From Eurosta solidaginis (taxonomy: Eukaryota > Arthropoda > Insecta > Diptera > Tephritidae): a DNA stretch of 64,000 nucleotides. The number at the start of each line of letters is the position of its first letter. Position 1 is the stretch's first letter. This document shows positions 22,600-34,929 of this stretch, one piece after another. The stretch is taken from NCBI RefSeq assembly GCF_040869045.1, contig NC_090319.1, positions 396,257,601 through 396,321,600 of the forward strand. Reading direction: 5' to 3'. Position numbers and translations under genes: made by a program. The notes below the pieces were generated by a model, which was given only the letters and a program-made list of their open reading frames with translations, was not told the DNA's origin and searched no databases.

Positions 22600-25500
22600 T
22601 ATTGAGGTAAAAATAATAATAATAAGGATGCTTTCAAGTATGTGTTACATACTTTTGCGGGGCAAATACGTCCAAGGACAGCACAGAGGAACACCCGGCA
22701 CAACAGTCCCGAGAGGCTGAAGGGGGCCTCGAATACTCTAAACCAAAAGGGCAAGGGGAGGACGACGACGTCAAGACGAAGGTGCTGGAGGGGGACAAAC
22801 AGCCCAATGGTGCTGCGAGTCCTACAGATAAACCTCAAACACAGTAAAGTGGCGTCGAGCGAACTCCTAACCCTTGAGGAGGGTTCGTTTCACGTGGCTG
22901 TGATCCAGGAGCCGTGTCTCTCATCAGGAGGAAAGGTTTCTGGACCTAGCGCGCGCGGGTTTGGCGTTTACTACGCGCAAACGGAAGGACGGGTGCGAGC
23001 TGTAGTAATGGTAAGGAAACAGCACTGAGGATCTCGTAGCGGTGGCCGTTGAGCAAAAGAATAAGCAGACATTTATCCTGGCGTCCTGCTACATGGCCCA
23101 TTCTGCGGAGGTTCCACCGATGGAGTGCAAAAGGCTAGTACAGGAGGAAGGGCGCAAAGGGCGGTTGGTCATAAGCGCAGATGCAAATGCGCACCACAAT
23201 GCGTGGGGAGGAGCAGATACGAACAAGAGGAGCGAATCTCTATTTTGTTACATCCTGCAAACCAATTTGCAGATAGCCAACAGGAGAAATGTCCCTACAT
23301 ACATTGGTCCAACATCCAGCAATGTTCTGGATATTACATTGAGCTCCGAGCGTGATATATCAAGGTATGATTGGATGGCTCTTGATAGACCATCCTTCTC
23401 CGACCATGCGTATATCAGCTTCAGCATTCTCCTAAAGAGGGTAGAGAAGGGAGGAACCTTTAGAAACCCTAGGTCAACGAACTGGACTAAATTCCAGAAA
23501 CATGTAGAAACAAAACTGGAACAACGCAAAGAGGTTGCGAATGTAGAGGAACTGGAGGAGTCGAATGAATTCCTAACAAGGACGCTTATGACTGCGTATA
23601 ACAAAGCTTGCCCTCTAAGAAGATTCAGAGGAAAAGCAAAGCCGCCATGGTGGAGCAATGAGCTGAGTCTTCTAAAAAGACAGGTAAAAGAAATTTTTAA
23701 GCTCGCAAAGACCGCGGAAAGCGAAGCGTGTCGGGACGAGTACAGGGATCTACTGAGGATCTACAAGCGTGAAATTACCAGGGCGAAGAGAAACTCATGG
23801 AAAAGTTTCTCTACGGACATAGAGTGCTCCAGCGAAACAGCACGGTTGAAAAAAGTCCTAGCAAAGGGAAACATAGTCCAGGGACTAATAAAGAAAGAGA
23901 ACTGGGAATGGTCACGTAATAGTGAGGAATCCCTTGAGGTGCTTCTCGATGCACATTTCCCATCGGGAGACGGTTTAGAAGAGCCAGCAGACATCACACA
24001 CACTTCGATCACGGAGCTAGTAGTGCCGGGCTTGGTGACCGATACCAAGATCGAGTGGGCAGTGAAGACGTTTTCTAAGTTTAAATCCCCGGGCCCAGAT
24101 GGTATATTCCCGGCCATGCTACAAGTCTCAAGTAGGGCGATCGTGGAATGGCTTAAAATAATATTCGATTGGTGCATAAGACTGAATCATGTACCGCACT
24201 CTTGGAGAACTGCTCGTGTAGTTTTTCTACCAAAGGCGGAGAAGATCGGTCACGTGTATCCCAAAGACTATAGACCCATTAGCTTAACATCATTTCTGTT
24301 CAAAACCTTTGAGAGGCTGATAGATGTGTACATAAAGTCCAACGTGGATGAAAAGCTGCTCTACACAACAGCATGCGTACACCAAAGGCAAGTCGGTAAA
24401 CACCGCATTGCATAGGGTGGTAATAAGCATAGAAATATCGCTGGAATATAAGGAGTGTTTTCTAGGAGTCTTCTTGTACATTGCCGAGGCTTTCAATAAT
24501 GTTGCAAAATGGGCGATTATGGATGGTCTTAATTACATTAAAATACATCCTGCCTTAATCAGATGGATCGGATGCATGTTAAATTGCAGAAAGATTACAT
24601 CACAATGGGGACTGCACGAGGCCACGAAATCAGTGGACAGGGGCACGCCGCAGGGAGGGGTGCTATCACCTCTGCTGTGGACGCTGGTCATCAACCAACT
24701 GCTCAGGCAATTCGATGAGGGACCCGTAAAACTTGCGGCTTACGCAGATGACGTTGCAATTGTCATAAGTGGAAAGTGCCTTCCAACGATTAGTTCTTTG
24801 ATGTATCGGGCGCTTCGGGATATTCATACCTGGGCATCTAATGTCTGGTTGAAAGTCAATGCGGAGAAGACGGATATGGTCTTGTTTACAAAGAGGTACA
24901 AGGTCCCAAATTGGACCAGGCCTAAGTTAGGAGGGGTGACCTTATAGAAGAAACCTTGCACAAAATATCTAGGAATCATCCTAGACAGTAAGCTGTCATG
25001 GAAGCTCAACGTGGAGGAGAGGGTCAAGAAGGCCTCAACGGCACTCTATGCATGTAAAAGAATGCTGGGGTGTACGTGGGGCCTATCGCCCTCTCTTTCT
25101 CATTGGGTTTTTACAGCGATTGTAAGCCCTATTTTATACTACTAGACCTGGTAGCAAAGAACAAAGCGTTAACGGCCGCAACCGGGCTTGGTGCTTCGGG
25201 GCAGCTTGAGCGCCGACCATATGGCCATAGTAGTATAGCGTCATCAATCACAAGACGAACAGACTACATGATTCCCTATCTGCGCTTCGAGGGAGATCTT
25301 AAGGCCACAATAGAGTTGGACGGTTGGCGCAAGGGTGCGCAAATGGCGGACGAGGCGATACATGTCTACACCGATGGTTCCAAAGTAGTGGAAGGAGTAG
25401 GGTCTGCGGTATACTGCGCTGATCCGGAAATAAGTAGATCCTACAGGCTGCCGGATTGCTGTAGCGTTTTCCAAGCGGAAATATTAGCCGTAACCAAAGC

Positions 25501-26233
25501 AGTAGAAAACCTGGAAGAGAATAGCTTAAGTTGCAACCGTGTTAACTTTTATATTGACAGTCAAGCAGCAATAAAGGCAATAATCTCGCATAGCACAGCA
25601 TCTAAATGCGTGTTAGAGTATAAGCAGTCTCTGGAGAGAATCGGGACAGGGAGAAGCATACATCTATATTGGGTCCCAGGGCATATGGGAATAGATGGGA
25701 ATGAAAAAGCGGACGAACTAGCTAAAAAGGGCGCATCCCTTGAAGCTTGCTCCGTAGACGTCCCAATTAGATTGGGCGAGATTAAGCGACGGCGAGAGGT
25801 GCACATGATCGACCAAGCGGGAAAGGCGTGGGTTCAAGCGCGGGGCTGTAAAGTGTCGAAGATTATGTGTAGGTCTTACAACCTTAGACTAACACAGTTG
25901 CTTCTATCATTAAAAAGAGAGGACTGTAGACTCATGACGGGTATTCTGACGAGGAGGAAACGATCGAGCACCTTCTGTGCTCGTGCCCTGCACTTGCCAG
26001 GCTAAGACTACAGCTATTAGGAGTGATACAGCTGTCAGATCTAGAAGCAGCAAGTGGCTTAAGTCCTAGGAAGCTTCAAGTATTTGCAAAGAGGACGGAG
26101 TTATTTTATAACATAGGTCCTGGTTTTTGATAGGGTTTTTCAGTTTGGTCGTTAAAACAAACTTCTGGTAACACTACGGACTCAATCAGTCTATGTGAGG
26201 TCCTCATGGACCGGCCAGTTCAACCTAACCTAA
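22600..26233 (+). mobile_element. LOA/I-type LINE inserted in piggyBac
   Basis: A nearly full-length LINE with endonuclease, RT and RNase H ends in CCTAACCTAAC at about 26233. It begins after the piggyBac 5' region near 22620. Endonuclease and RNase H in one element suggest the I/LOA group. I could not identify a target duplication because the left flank is shared with the tandem unit and the right flank at 26234 does not match it. Confidence 0.75.
22642..26005 (+). pseudogene. LINE endonuclease-RT-RNase H, several frame breaks
   Basis: The first frame (22642-23028) has the endonuclease start. It shifts near 23028 to a long frame (23042-24415) with ADANAHHNAWG, SDHAYISF, the RT start (KSPGPDGIFPAML) and DYRPISLTSFLFKTFERL. 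A second shift near 24390 leads to RT motifs GTPQGGVLSPLLW and AYADDVAI (about 24740). A TAG at 24945-24947 and a deletion near 25140 follow. The last frame (to 26005) holds RNase H (VYTDGSKVVEG, FQAEILAVTKAVE, IDSQAAIKAI, WVPGHMGIDGNEKADELAKK). The enzyme cannot be made from this copy. Confidence 0.8.
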
Positions 26234-26347
26234 CGTCCAAAGACAAAAACAAACATCATCAAGCCTTCTACGTTTCTTAACAAGTTTTACTTACGTTTTT
26301 GTTAAAATTCTGTTATAAATTAATAAAAAAATAAAAAGAAAATATTT

Positions 26348-27015
26348 AATAATTTGGGAAAAATTTAAACAACGTGACATCAGGACGGACAAGGCGACAG
26401 CTGTTTTGATTATACCTTGTAAATCTCTTCAAAGCCTTTTCTCCCGGGAGTGGGAGTCGAACCCGCACTCCTACGATAGTTGAAATTATAAAATTAAAAA
26501 TAAAGTAATAAAATTAAATAAAATTTGAAATAAATGTTTTCATACATTTAAAGCGATACGGGCAATCCCCGGTTAACTCAAATAAGTTGGTTAATTCGTT
26601 GTAGTTCTGTAAATAGAACAAAAACAACAACAAATACCAAGTTTCTCTGAAAACCGCCTTACAAACATGCATAACTTCAACACATAACTACATACGAATT
26701 ATGTGATGTGTAGAAGATAATATATGCGAAAGAAGGCAATTGGGAAAAACTTTACAAAAACTAAGGCATGACGTAGCTGAATGCGTTTGTAACCATTTCA
26801 GCTATCGTAGGACTGCGGGTTCGACTCCCACTCCCGGGAGAAAACGCTTTGAAGAGATTTACAAGGTATAATCGAAACAGCTCTCGCCTTGTTCGTCCTG
26901 ATGTCACTTGTTTAAATTTTTCCCAAATTATTAAATAAATTATTAAATTAAAAATTGCTTGAAATAAATGTTTTCATACATTTAAAGCGATACGGGCAAT
27001 CCCCGGTTAACTCAT
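26348..27015. mobile_element. SINE-derived composite with inverted units and a 17-bp target duplication
   Basis: A tRNA-like SINE lies in + orientation at about 26763-26950 (B box GGTTCGACTCC). A truncated inverse copy of the same SINE lies at about 26343-26486, giving about 140 bp of imperfect inverted repeat. A perfect 55-bp direct repeat occurs at 26526-26580 and 26960-27014. The whole is flanked by the exact 17-mer ATAAAAAGAAAATATTT at 26331-26347 and 27016-27032, which points to one retrotransposition-type event. Confidence 0.6.
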
Positions 27016-27194
27016 ATAAAAAGAAAATATTTTTCCGCCAACTAATTTGCAACTTAGAAAAACGGAACTACGATCGAAATGCAGAATACACAAAACCGAA
27101 CGATTCGAAGTTGGATCGAAAGTGATTGGAACACAGAATACCAAAATTGCCAAATCGAAAAAATTCCAATCCAAGTCGAGATGCAGAATAGGGC

Positions 27195-28372
27195 TGAATA
27201 TGGTAGGTGTCACACCCATTTTACAAAGTTTTTTCTAAAGTTATATTTTCCGTCAATAAACCAATCCAATTACAAGGTTTCATCCCTTTTTTCATATATG
27301 CTATAGAATTATGGCATTTTTTTTAATTTTTCGTAATTTTCGATATCGAAAAAGTGGGCGTGGTCATAGTCGGATTTCGGCCATTTTTTATACCACGATA
27401 AAGTGAGTTCAGGTAAGTACGTGAACTATGTTTAGTAAAGACATATCGATTTTTGCTCAAGTTATCGTGTAAAGGGCCGAGCGGAAGGACAGACGGTCGA
27501 CTGTGTATAAAAACTGGGCGTGCCTTCAACCGATTTCGCCCATTTTCACAGAAAACAGTTATCGTCGTAGAATCTATGTCCCTACCAAATTTCACAAGGT
27601 TTGGTTAATTGTTGTTCGACTTATGGCATTAAAAGTATTCTAGATAAATTAAATGAAGAAGGGCGGAGCCACGTCCATTTTGAATTTTTTTTTTTTTTTT
27701 GTATGTTGCTTCACCATATCATTACTGGAGTTGAATGTTGACATAATTTACTTATATACTGTAAAGATATTCAATTTTTTGTTATAATTTGACTTAAAAA
27801 AATTTTTTTTTTTAAGTGGGCGTGTTCGCCATCCCATTTTGCTAATTTTTATTTAGTACACATATAGGAATAGGAGTACCGCTCTTGCCAAATTTCATCA
27901 TGATATCTTCAACGACTGCCAAATTACGGCTTACAAAACTTTCAAATTACCTTCTTTCAAAAGTGGCCGGTGCCACGCCCATTGTCCAAAATTTTACTAA
28001 TTTTCTATTCTACGTCAAGGTCAACCCACCTACCAAGTTTCATCGCTTTATCCGTCTTTGGTAATGAATTATCGCACTTTTTGGGTTGTTCGAAATTTTC
28101 GACATCGAAAAAGTGGGCGTGGTTATAGTCCGATTTCGTTCATTTTAAATAGCGATCTGAGACGAGTGCCAAGGAACCTACATACCAAATTTCATCAAGA
28201 TACCTCAAAATTTACTGAAGTTATCGTGTTTACAGATTTCTTTCTTCGCCAAGATCATTTTGATATATAGAAGTCATATCTATGTATCTCGATTAGTTTA
28301 TGCCGTTACGGAATCCCTTTATGCGAACAAAGTTAATATACTCTGTGAGCTCTGATCAGCTGAGTATAAATA
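27195..28372 (+). repeat. 1.2 kb dispersed repeat, copy 1
   Basis: This non-coding repeat starts ATATGGTAGGTGTCA and ends TATACTCTGTGAGCTCTG followed by GAGTATAAA. It contains several internal GGGCGTGG-type motifs beside CGATATCGAAAA. It is collinear with 52490-53695 over its whole length. No transposase or terminal repeats are evident, so its mobilisation class is unknown. Confidence 0.75.
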
Positions 28373-28435
28373 TATTACGATAACGGAACATATGGTCCTA
28401 GTATTTAAGGTTGGGTATAGAGCTCCACATTTTCT

Positions 28436-28870
28436 TAAACGGCTTTATGCATTGTCATCGGGTTCTGAACTAAATTCCAAGTTCCAAGCTTGTAGCTTAT
28501 CGGGAAGTTACTTAAATTTTAATTACAAAATTCGTTCACAACGGCCAGCCTGTCAAGTCAAGCTAAATAAAACCGTTTAAAAACTCCGTTAGGTGACGCA
28601 TGGATCGAAATATTTAAAAAAAAATCGTATTTGTGGTCCGATTTGGCTCATATTTGGAACAAACACTACATACAGTCCGGTAGAAGTGACGAGAAATAAT
28701 AGGCAATTAAATAAAAACTTGAAAATAGAATAATTAAAAAAAAAATTCAAGTTAAACGGTTTTATTGAAAACATACCCAGGACCTACCTACATAATTATT
28801 TTCTAGCTTTTAGTATTATTATTACTTAATGTAAGTATTGTTTTCAATAAAACCGTTTAACTAAAATTTT
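28436..28870. repeat. small derivative of the foldback family
   Basis: The arms at 28750-28772 and 28840-28862 are perfect 23-bp reverse complements and match the tips of the hairpin at 8579-8965. The inner part matches only that hairpin's right arm, so this is an internally deleted version. The flanking 28440-28700 stretch matches 9050-9640 in rearranged orientation. Confidence 0.65.
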
Positions 28871-29465
28871 TTTTTAAATTATTTTATTTCCTTTATATTT
28901 CTTAAATAATGCTATTCAATCACATTTAATCTTTTTATTTTATTCATTTCATTGCTGTATGTTTTTTATTGTTTTTTTTCGATTGGCTATATAAATCTCA
29001 AACTGACTGATGCCAAATATACCCGAAAGGGACTAAATGGGATCAATTATGCCCAAATGTAGGGATTAATCGCACAATTTTTTGCAGGGGAGTTTATCAA
29101 ACTATTTGTAGAAATGATAATAGATTATGAATCTAATGAGTAGTAGTGGTCCCTATTGAACATATGTAAATAATCTACATAAGTACCTTTTGAATGCTAT
29201 TCTTATTTAAAACATGTACATGTTCGTTCCGATCATCGGACCTGGGGTACCTTAAGTCAGCAAAAAGCATTAAAAATTCTCATACAATTTTCAACCTCTT
29301 ATCTGTGTCAGGTGATTTTTCACAAGTTCTAGGTATTTAAAAAAAACTTTAGGTTAAAATTTATTAAGTTATTGTAAGCATACACTTATGCAACCGCGTT
29401 ATTCGGGGAAATTCGCCAAACTTTGGTTTTTTTGGAGAAAAAATTGTTTTTTTGAAACATGAAGC
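28871..29465. other. no gene seen
   Basis: AT-rich sequence without a convincing ORF, RNA gene or repeat that I can name. Confidence 0.5.
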
Positions 29466-30705
29466 ATTCTTAACATACGACATCTTGCTTCCCTGTGGAA
29501 GTGTGCCATAGTTAAGCCTGTTCCTAAAAAAGGGTCTGCAAGCTCAATCACTGATTATCGACCCATAAGCATTCTGCCAGTAATATCTAAAGTTCTTGAA
29601 AGGCTGCTAGCAGATCAAATCAACTCACATATTTCGAGGCATAATCTACTTTCGCCGTACCAGTCGGGTTTTAGAGCCAATCACAGCTATGCAACTGCAT
29701 TACTAACAGTAATCGATGATATCCGAATACCCTTCGATAATAACCAGCTCACCCTGCTCTGCTTACTAGACTTTTCAAAAGCTTTCGACTCTGTCGACCA
29801 CGAGTTGCTCTGTTATAAGCTACAGCTATACTTCGGAGTTCCTAAAAGCGCCTTGATGCTAATGGAAAGTTATTTAACTGGAAGAGTTCAATTTGTCAAC
29901 ACAGGAAGTAAGTGTCGGGTATGAAAAACTTAATCCAAGATGGTCCGCAGGGCTCCATCCTTGGGCCCTTATTATTTAGTATTTTTATAAACGACATTTT
30001 CTCAGTGTGTAAGCACATGAGCATGCATGTGTATGCAGATGATATACAAATGTATTTATCTGGTAGTTTCGCGAACCTAAGCACACTTTGTGTCAAATTA
30101 AATAATGACCTATCATGCGTGCAGTACTAGGCCAATAGTAATGGTCTTTGCCTTAATGCTAATAAATCGTTTGTATTACCTATTTCTAAGAAAAAGGTCG
30201 TCGATGTAGTAACTCCTACTATATGCACTGGTAATACTGCTCTACAAACTGTTACTAAGATCACGAATCTGGGTTTCGTAATTAACTCAAACCTAACTTG
30301 TGTTGACCATATCAACTCTGTTGTTGGTAAAGTGTATGGTACATTGCGCAATCTGAGGCAATCTGCACAGTTTACGCCTCCTCAAATTAGAAGAAAGCTT
30401 GCCGTACAGCTTAAGTATATTGCCAATAATAACCCACTCTTAGCTAGTTTACAACAAACTAGATTCGTGCTCTGCACATAAAATTGAGATTGCCTTTAAT
30501 CAGGTAACTCGCTACGTATTTGGGTTACGCAGGTTCGATCATATTTCGGCGTGGCGGTTTCAACTCTTAGGATGTGACAGATTCGCCTATCAGAAGGCTA
30601 GAAGTGTAATTTTCTTGTTCAGGTTGATTTCTACTAAATCCCCAAGGTCTCTCAGGTTGTTTTTGTTGTAGCAGTGCTTCGGCCCACCTAACAGCCGTGA
30701 CCGAT

Positions 30706-33700
30706 CACAAATCAATATCCTCTAACGAGAGTCCAAGGAAACTTGCTGTTTCAACAGCGGTGGACCATAATGAAAGGGGTGTTAGAGGCGTTGGTTCCAC
30801 ATTACAATTAAAGAGATGGTTGGTGTCATGTGGGGACACATTGCAAGCGGGGCCTACATTTTATATGTCGGTGTTGATTCTGGATAGGTAAGAGTTTAAC
30901 CTGTTACACTATCCAGAACGAAGTTGAGCAAGAGTGACACGCGTTTCCCTGGGGAGTATGCGTTCTTCTTCCACAAGTTTTGGGTACTTTTCTTTGAGTA
31001 CTGGATTCACCGGGCAATTCCCGACATAAAGGTCCGACGCCTGTTTATGGAGTTCACCAAGGACTGCTTGTGTTTTTTTGCTTCATACGGCTGAGTTCTC
31101 AGGTGCCATATTTCCTCAAAAAGCTTAGATGACTCCTTAAGCCCCTAGGCGGTGTTGGCTCATCAATCAGATGTCTGTTTGGATGCCCAGGTTTCTGGGT
31201 ATTCAACAGGAACTGTTTGGTTAGCATCTCATTTCTCTCCCTGATGGGGAGTATTCTCGTCTCATTATGTAGATGGTGTTCTGGGGACATAAGAAGGCAG
31301 CCCGGGGCGATTCTGAGAGCAGTATTTTTGCAGGCCTGTAGCTTCTTCCAGTGGGTAATTTTTAGGCTTGGCGACCATATGGGTGACGCGTAGCACGTAA
31401 ACGGCTGGCCAATTGCTTTGTATGTAGTAATGAGCGTTTCTTTATATTTTCCCCAGGTACTGCCAGCAAGGGATTTGAGGATTTTATTACGGCTCTGGAT
31501 TTTCGGAACAATTACGGCTGCGTGCTCACCAAAATGTACATCCTGATCAAACGTCACACCCAAGATTTTGGGGTGTAGGACAGTCGGTAGCGTAGTGCCA
31601 TTGACGTCGATGTTTAAAATGGTCGACATTTGGGACGTCCATGTTGTAAATAAGCTCGCGGAAGATTTAGTCGATGATAATACCAGGTTTCGCGAGGCGA
31701 AAAAACTGGAGAGATCAGGGAGGTAGCCGTTTATTCTGTTGCAGAGCTCATCGATCTTTGGGCCTGGGCCGGTGCCATTATTGTGCAGTCATCGGCGTAT
31801 GAAACGATAGTGACTACTTCTGGTGGTGAAGGTAGCTTAGATATGTAGAAATTAAACAAAAGTGGGGATAGGACACCACCCTGTTGCACCCCTTGTTTAT
31901 TTCTTCTTGGTTTTGATGTTTCGTTTCTAAATTGCACCGATGCCTGCCGACCACCCAGATAATTTGCGGTCCACCTTTTAAGACATGGGGGAAGGGTAGA
32001 CCCTTCCAGGTCTTGCAGTAGCGTGCCATGGTTGACCGTATCAAAAGCTTTTGATAGGTCTAGCGCTACGAGTACTGTTCTATGGTGGGGGTTTTGATTT
32101 AAACCGCAATTTATCTGGGTGCTGATGGCATTTAGCGCGGTGGTGGTGCTATGGAGTTTTCTGAAGCCATGCTGATGAGAGGCTAGCTGCAAATTTGCTT
32201 GGAAGTAGGGGAGCAAAATGGCTTCAAGCGTCTTTGCTACTGGCGATAGGAGAGATATCGGACGATACGACTCTCCTATGTTAGCTGGTTTCCCAGGCTT
32301 TAGTAGCGGGACCACCTTGGCCATTTTTCATTTTTCGGGTATGACAAAGGTGGAAAAAGACAGGCTGAAGACATGTGCTAAGTATTTGAAACCCTCTTTC
32401 CCTAGGCTTTTGAGCATCGGCATGGCTATGCCGTCTGGGCCCACTGCTTTGGATGGTTTAGCGTGACCAATGGCATATTCAACCTCTCTGGCGGTGATGG
32501 TAATTGGTGACGCGCTGAATTTATGTTTATGTGCGTGTCTGTTGGCCCTCCGTCTATCTTTGTCGACCGTAGAATGCATTACATATTGACGGCAGAAAGC
32601 CCTCGCGCATTTTTTCGAATCCGACAGCACTTTATCGCCGAAGGCGATGGAAACTTTGTCATTGTGCTTAGACGGATTCGATAGGGACTTTACGGTGGAC
32701 CAAAGTATACCCATACCGGCAGAGAGGTTACAACCTCTTAGGTGCTCCTCCCATTTCGCCCGCTTGTGTTCATCCACAAGCAATCTAATGCGTTGGTTTA
32801 TGTCCCTTATTTGGTGGTCGCCTGGGTCGAGCTGTCTTATAAGGTTACGTTCTCTCGCTAAATGTGCGGCCTCCGCCGGGTAGTGGGGCCGAATTTCGGG
32901 AATTCTCCCGGTGGGAATGAAGCGTGCCGAGGCGGATTCAATGACCTTGCGGAAAGCACGCTCCCCTTGGCGGGCATCAGTCGGGATAGGGAGGGCATCA
33001 AAGAGGTTGTCTGTAAAAGATTTGTATTCCTCCCACTTTCCTTTTTTAAAGTTTATGAAAGTGCGTTTTTCTGTAACGATGAAGTCGGCGGTACGCTCGA
33101 ACGAAATTAGTATAGGCAGGTGGTCGGATGCCAATGTTACCATCGGCTGCCAGTTGACGCAGTTTACGACTTCTGCGCTCACGATTGAGATATCCGGCGA
33201 ACTGTGACAGCTTCCTACCATACGTGTGGGGGCGTCTCCGTTTATTCTGCAGAACGTCGTTTCTTCTATTTGATCCGCCAACATCTCACCCCTACTGTCC
33301 GCCCGCAAGTTTGAATGCCATAGATCGTGATGGGCATTAAAGTCGCCTAAGATAATGCGATTGTTGCCAGTGAGTAAGGCGCTAATATTAGGTCGGTATC
33401 CACTGGGGCAACAGGTGGCAAGAGGGATGTAGATGTTGATGATTTCTAGGTTTGCATCGGCTGACCGGACAGATAGACATTGTCCCTGCGGTCGATACCA
33501 GGATCAAATATATGATATTGCACAGTGGTGCATGATAAACACGAGGCCGCCTCCATTTCCGCTCATGCTATCTTTTCTGTGGACATTATACCCAGAACAG
33601 GTTTGCAGTGCAGGTCTTGCTGTGAGTTTAGTCTCTTGAATCGCAGCAATGCGGATGTTGTGCCGCTTCATGAAATCGACTATCTCCGTGATCTTCCCAG

Positions 33701-33854
33701 TTAATCCATTACAGTTTAACTGCAGAATTCTGAAGTGCATGGGGGGAGGCGTCGCCACTGTGGGAGTAAGTGACGGTTGACTACGCCTGGGTTCAGGAAG
33801 GCCAGAACGCAACTGCTGTTGTGGCCCTGGGACTGGGCGTCCTTGGTCAAGCAT
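30706..33854 (-). pseudogene. Jockey copy 2 endonuclease-RT, multiply broken
   Basis: The domain order is as in copy 1: LQLNCNGLTGK, IQETKLTA, the SDHLPI region, RT GESYRPISLLSP, LDLSKAFDTVNH, a GVLSPLLF motif and YADD. Lesions include a frameshift near 33505, a TGA in RT near 32325-32327, a frameshift near 31770 and another near 31105. Compared with copy 1 (one lesion) it is clearly older or less constrained. Confidence 0.8.
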
Positions 33855-34328
33855 TGGGGTACCCGGTAGATTGGGGTTTGCGACCTGGCAACATGGCGCA
33901 ATGCAACCCGACCTTCACTATTGCTGCCGGAAAAGAGGGGGGAGAAGACGGGGGCAAGGGCTGATGCTCAGCATTGCTACCGACTCTACTACGAAGATAG
34001 TAGTTATGAGTGGTAGCAGCTGTTTGAGTTGTTGGCGCCGCGGGGCGCGAGCAGCAGCAGGTACTAGTTGTGGCTTGCTGAGCAGCTGGGCTGCTAGTGG
34101 GGGGGGGGGGGGGGGGCGCTAAGGCGTAGACTACGGGACGCCCTTGGACGTGAACAGCAAGGAGCCACAAAAGATTTATAAAAGTTACGTGGACGTCGGG
34201 TTTTGGGATCAAGCCCAGAGCAACATGTCCGATGCAACCATCCCTTACACGAGACACACTGAACGGAGTATGACCGTCCTAAAATCCCAAGTCGCTCCGG
34301 TACATAGAACCGACTGCCTTGGGAAGCG
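33847..34328 (-). pseudogene. 5' ORF region of Jockey copy 2 with Cys-rich motif
   Basis: The N-terminal frame has a PHD/zinc-finger-like cluster (VQCVSCKGWLHRTCCSGL, then APCC) and then a Pro/Ser/Thr-rich linker. A run of 18 C on the coding strand (34099-34116 as G on the + strand) shifts the frame in the linker. Such Cys-rich N-terminal regions occur in some insect LINEs and probably bind nucleic acid. The function is inferred. Confidence 0.5.
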
Positions 34329-34929
34329 AGGTCTCTCAGGTCATGTAGTATAGTTGTACCCAACTACAATTTTGTTGTCTCTATAAGGCTGTTTTTCGTC
34401 AACACCATTCGTATATGGAACTCAATCCCAGCTGCAATAAGGAGCAATGTAAACCAAAGCAATTATATGCGCATTCTTTTCAATTATTCCTCTACACATT
34501 AATCTTAATCTGACCATTTTTTTTACTAAAATTTTTCCTAAGTCGTCCACTTTAAGTATAGTTTTAATTAACTGTCTTTAATATGTCTACTATATCTATA
34601 TATATTTTATATCATTACTCCTGTACTTTATATAGCGTCATTAACTTAGGTTTCATTTAGTAATACTATGTATCCCTTTTTTATCCCAAAATTTTATTCA
34701 ATCTAGTTAAATACATATCTATGACAATGTTTGTTGTACTATAAAAGATATATTATCTTACTGTACTAATGTAATTACTAATAAATGAAATGAAATGAAA
34801 AAGGTATCACGCAAATATCTTTTTGTTAGGAACATTGAGGGGTAAATTGGAGCTAGAGTGCATCGCCGTTACTCGTCTTACATAATGCCTCAAAAAGATA
34901 CAGTCAAAATATCGAGCAAATATATATAA

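Larger units (their letters stand above)
19741..22620 (-). mobile_element. piggyBac-like element, rearranged and partly duplicated
   Basis: Minus-strand transposase fragments identify the family. A TTAA followed by CCCTTAAATGCATG at 19741 is a plausible left terminus, since piggyBac elements target TTAA. The right terminus is not found; an LOA/I-type LINE begins there. The segment from 19862 has been copied in tandem, so piggyBac sequence occurs as copy A (19741-20490) and copy B (20922-22620). Both are internally deleted. Confidence 0.7.
19862..23043. repeat. tandem duplication of a piggyBac-LINE junction segment
   Basis: Unit 1 is 19862-20921 and unit 2 is 20922 to about 23043. Both start AAGGCGGAAAATGTG in piggyBac sequence and end in the LINE endonuclease at CCGTTGAG. 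Unit 1 lacks about 962 bp and 116 bp that unit 2 retains. Both units carry the same LINE frame break (KQH-stop), so that mutation predates the duplication. By eye the LINE parts differ by several percent. Confidence 0.75.
30658..34328 (-). mobile_element. Jockey-type LINE copy 2, near full length
   Basis: This 3671-bp reverse-strand copy has the same family sequence as 1-3180 and also includes the 5' region missing there. It is flanked by a perfect 13-bp duplication, AGGTCTCTCAGGT (30645-30657 and 34329-34341), which fixes both ends. The 3' end is the CAA-rich tail at 30658-30670. It lies inside the CR1-like LINE. Confidence 0.9.
29491..34500 (+). pseudogene. CR1-like reverse transcriptase fragment, interrupted
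   Basis: RT motifs in order are VKPVPKKGS with DYRPISILPVISKVLERL (about 29555-29610), LLDFSKAFDSVDHELL (about 29765-29810), a frame break near 29915, DGPQGSILGPLLFSIFINDI and the catalytic YADD (about 30032). A stop follows at 30128-30130. The C-terminal tail resumes after the insertion at about 34400 (IRIWNSIPAAIRSNVN) and stops near 34500. Confidence 0.75.
29466..34802 (+). mobile_element. 5'-truncated CR1-like LINE, split by a Jockey copy
   Basis: The left part (29466-30657) and right part (34342-34802) are one LINE interrupted by the reverse-strand Jockey element. The right part ends in a short (TGAAA)n microsatellite at about 34785-34802, as CR1-group LINEs often do. The 5' end is truncated within the RT domain. 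Confidence 0.75.

Noticed and set aside
26440..26470. Possible tRNA gene
   Set aside because: A B box is present, but there is no complete cloverleaf. The same sequence recurs inverted at 26800, so it is a SINE head.
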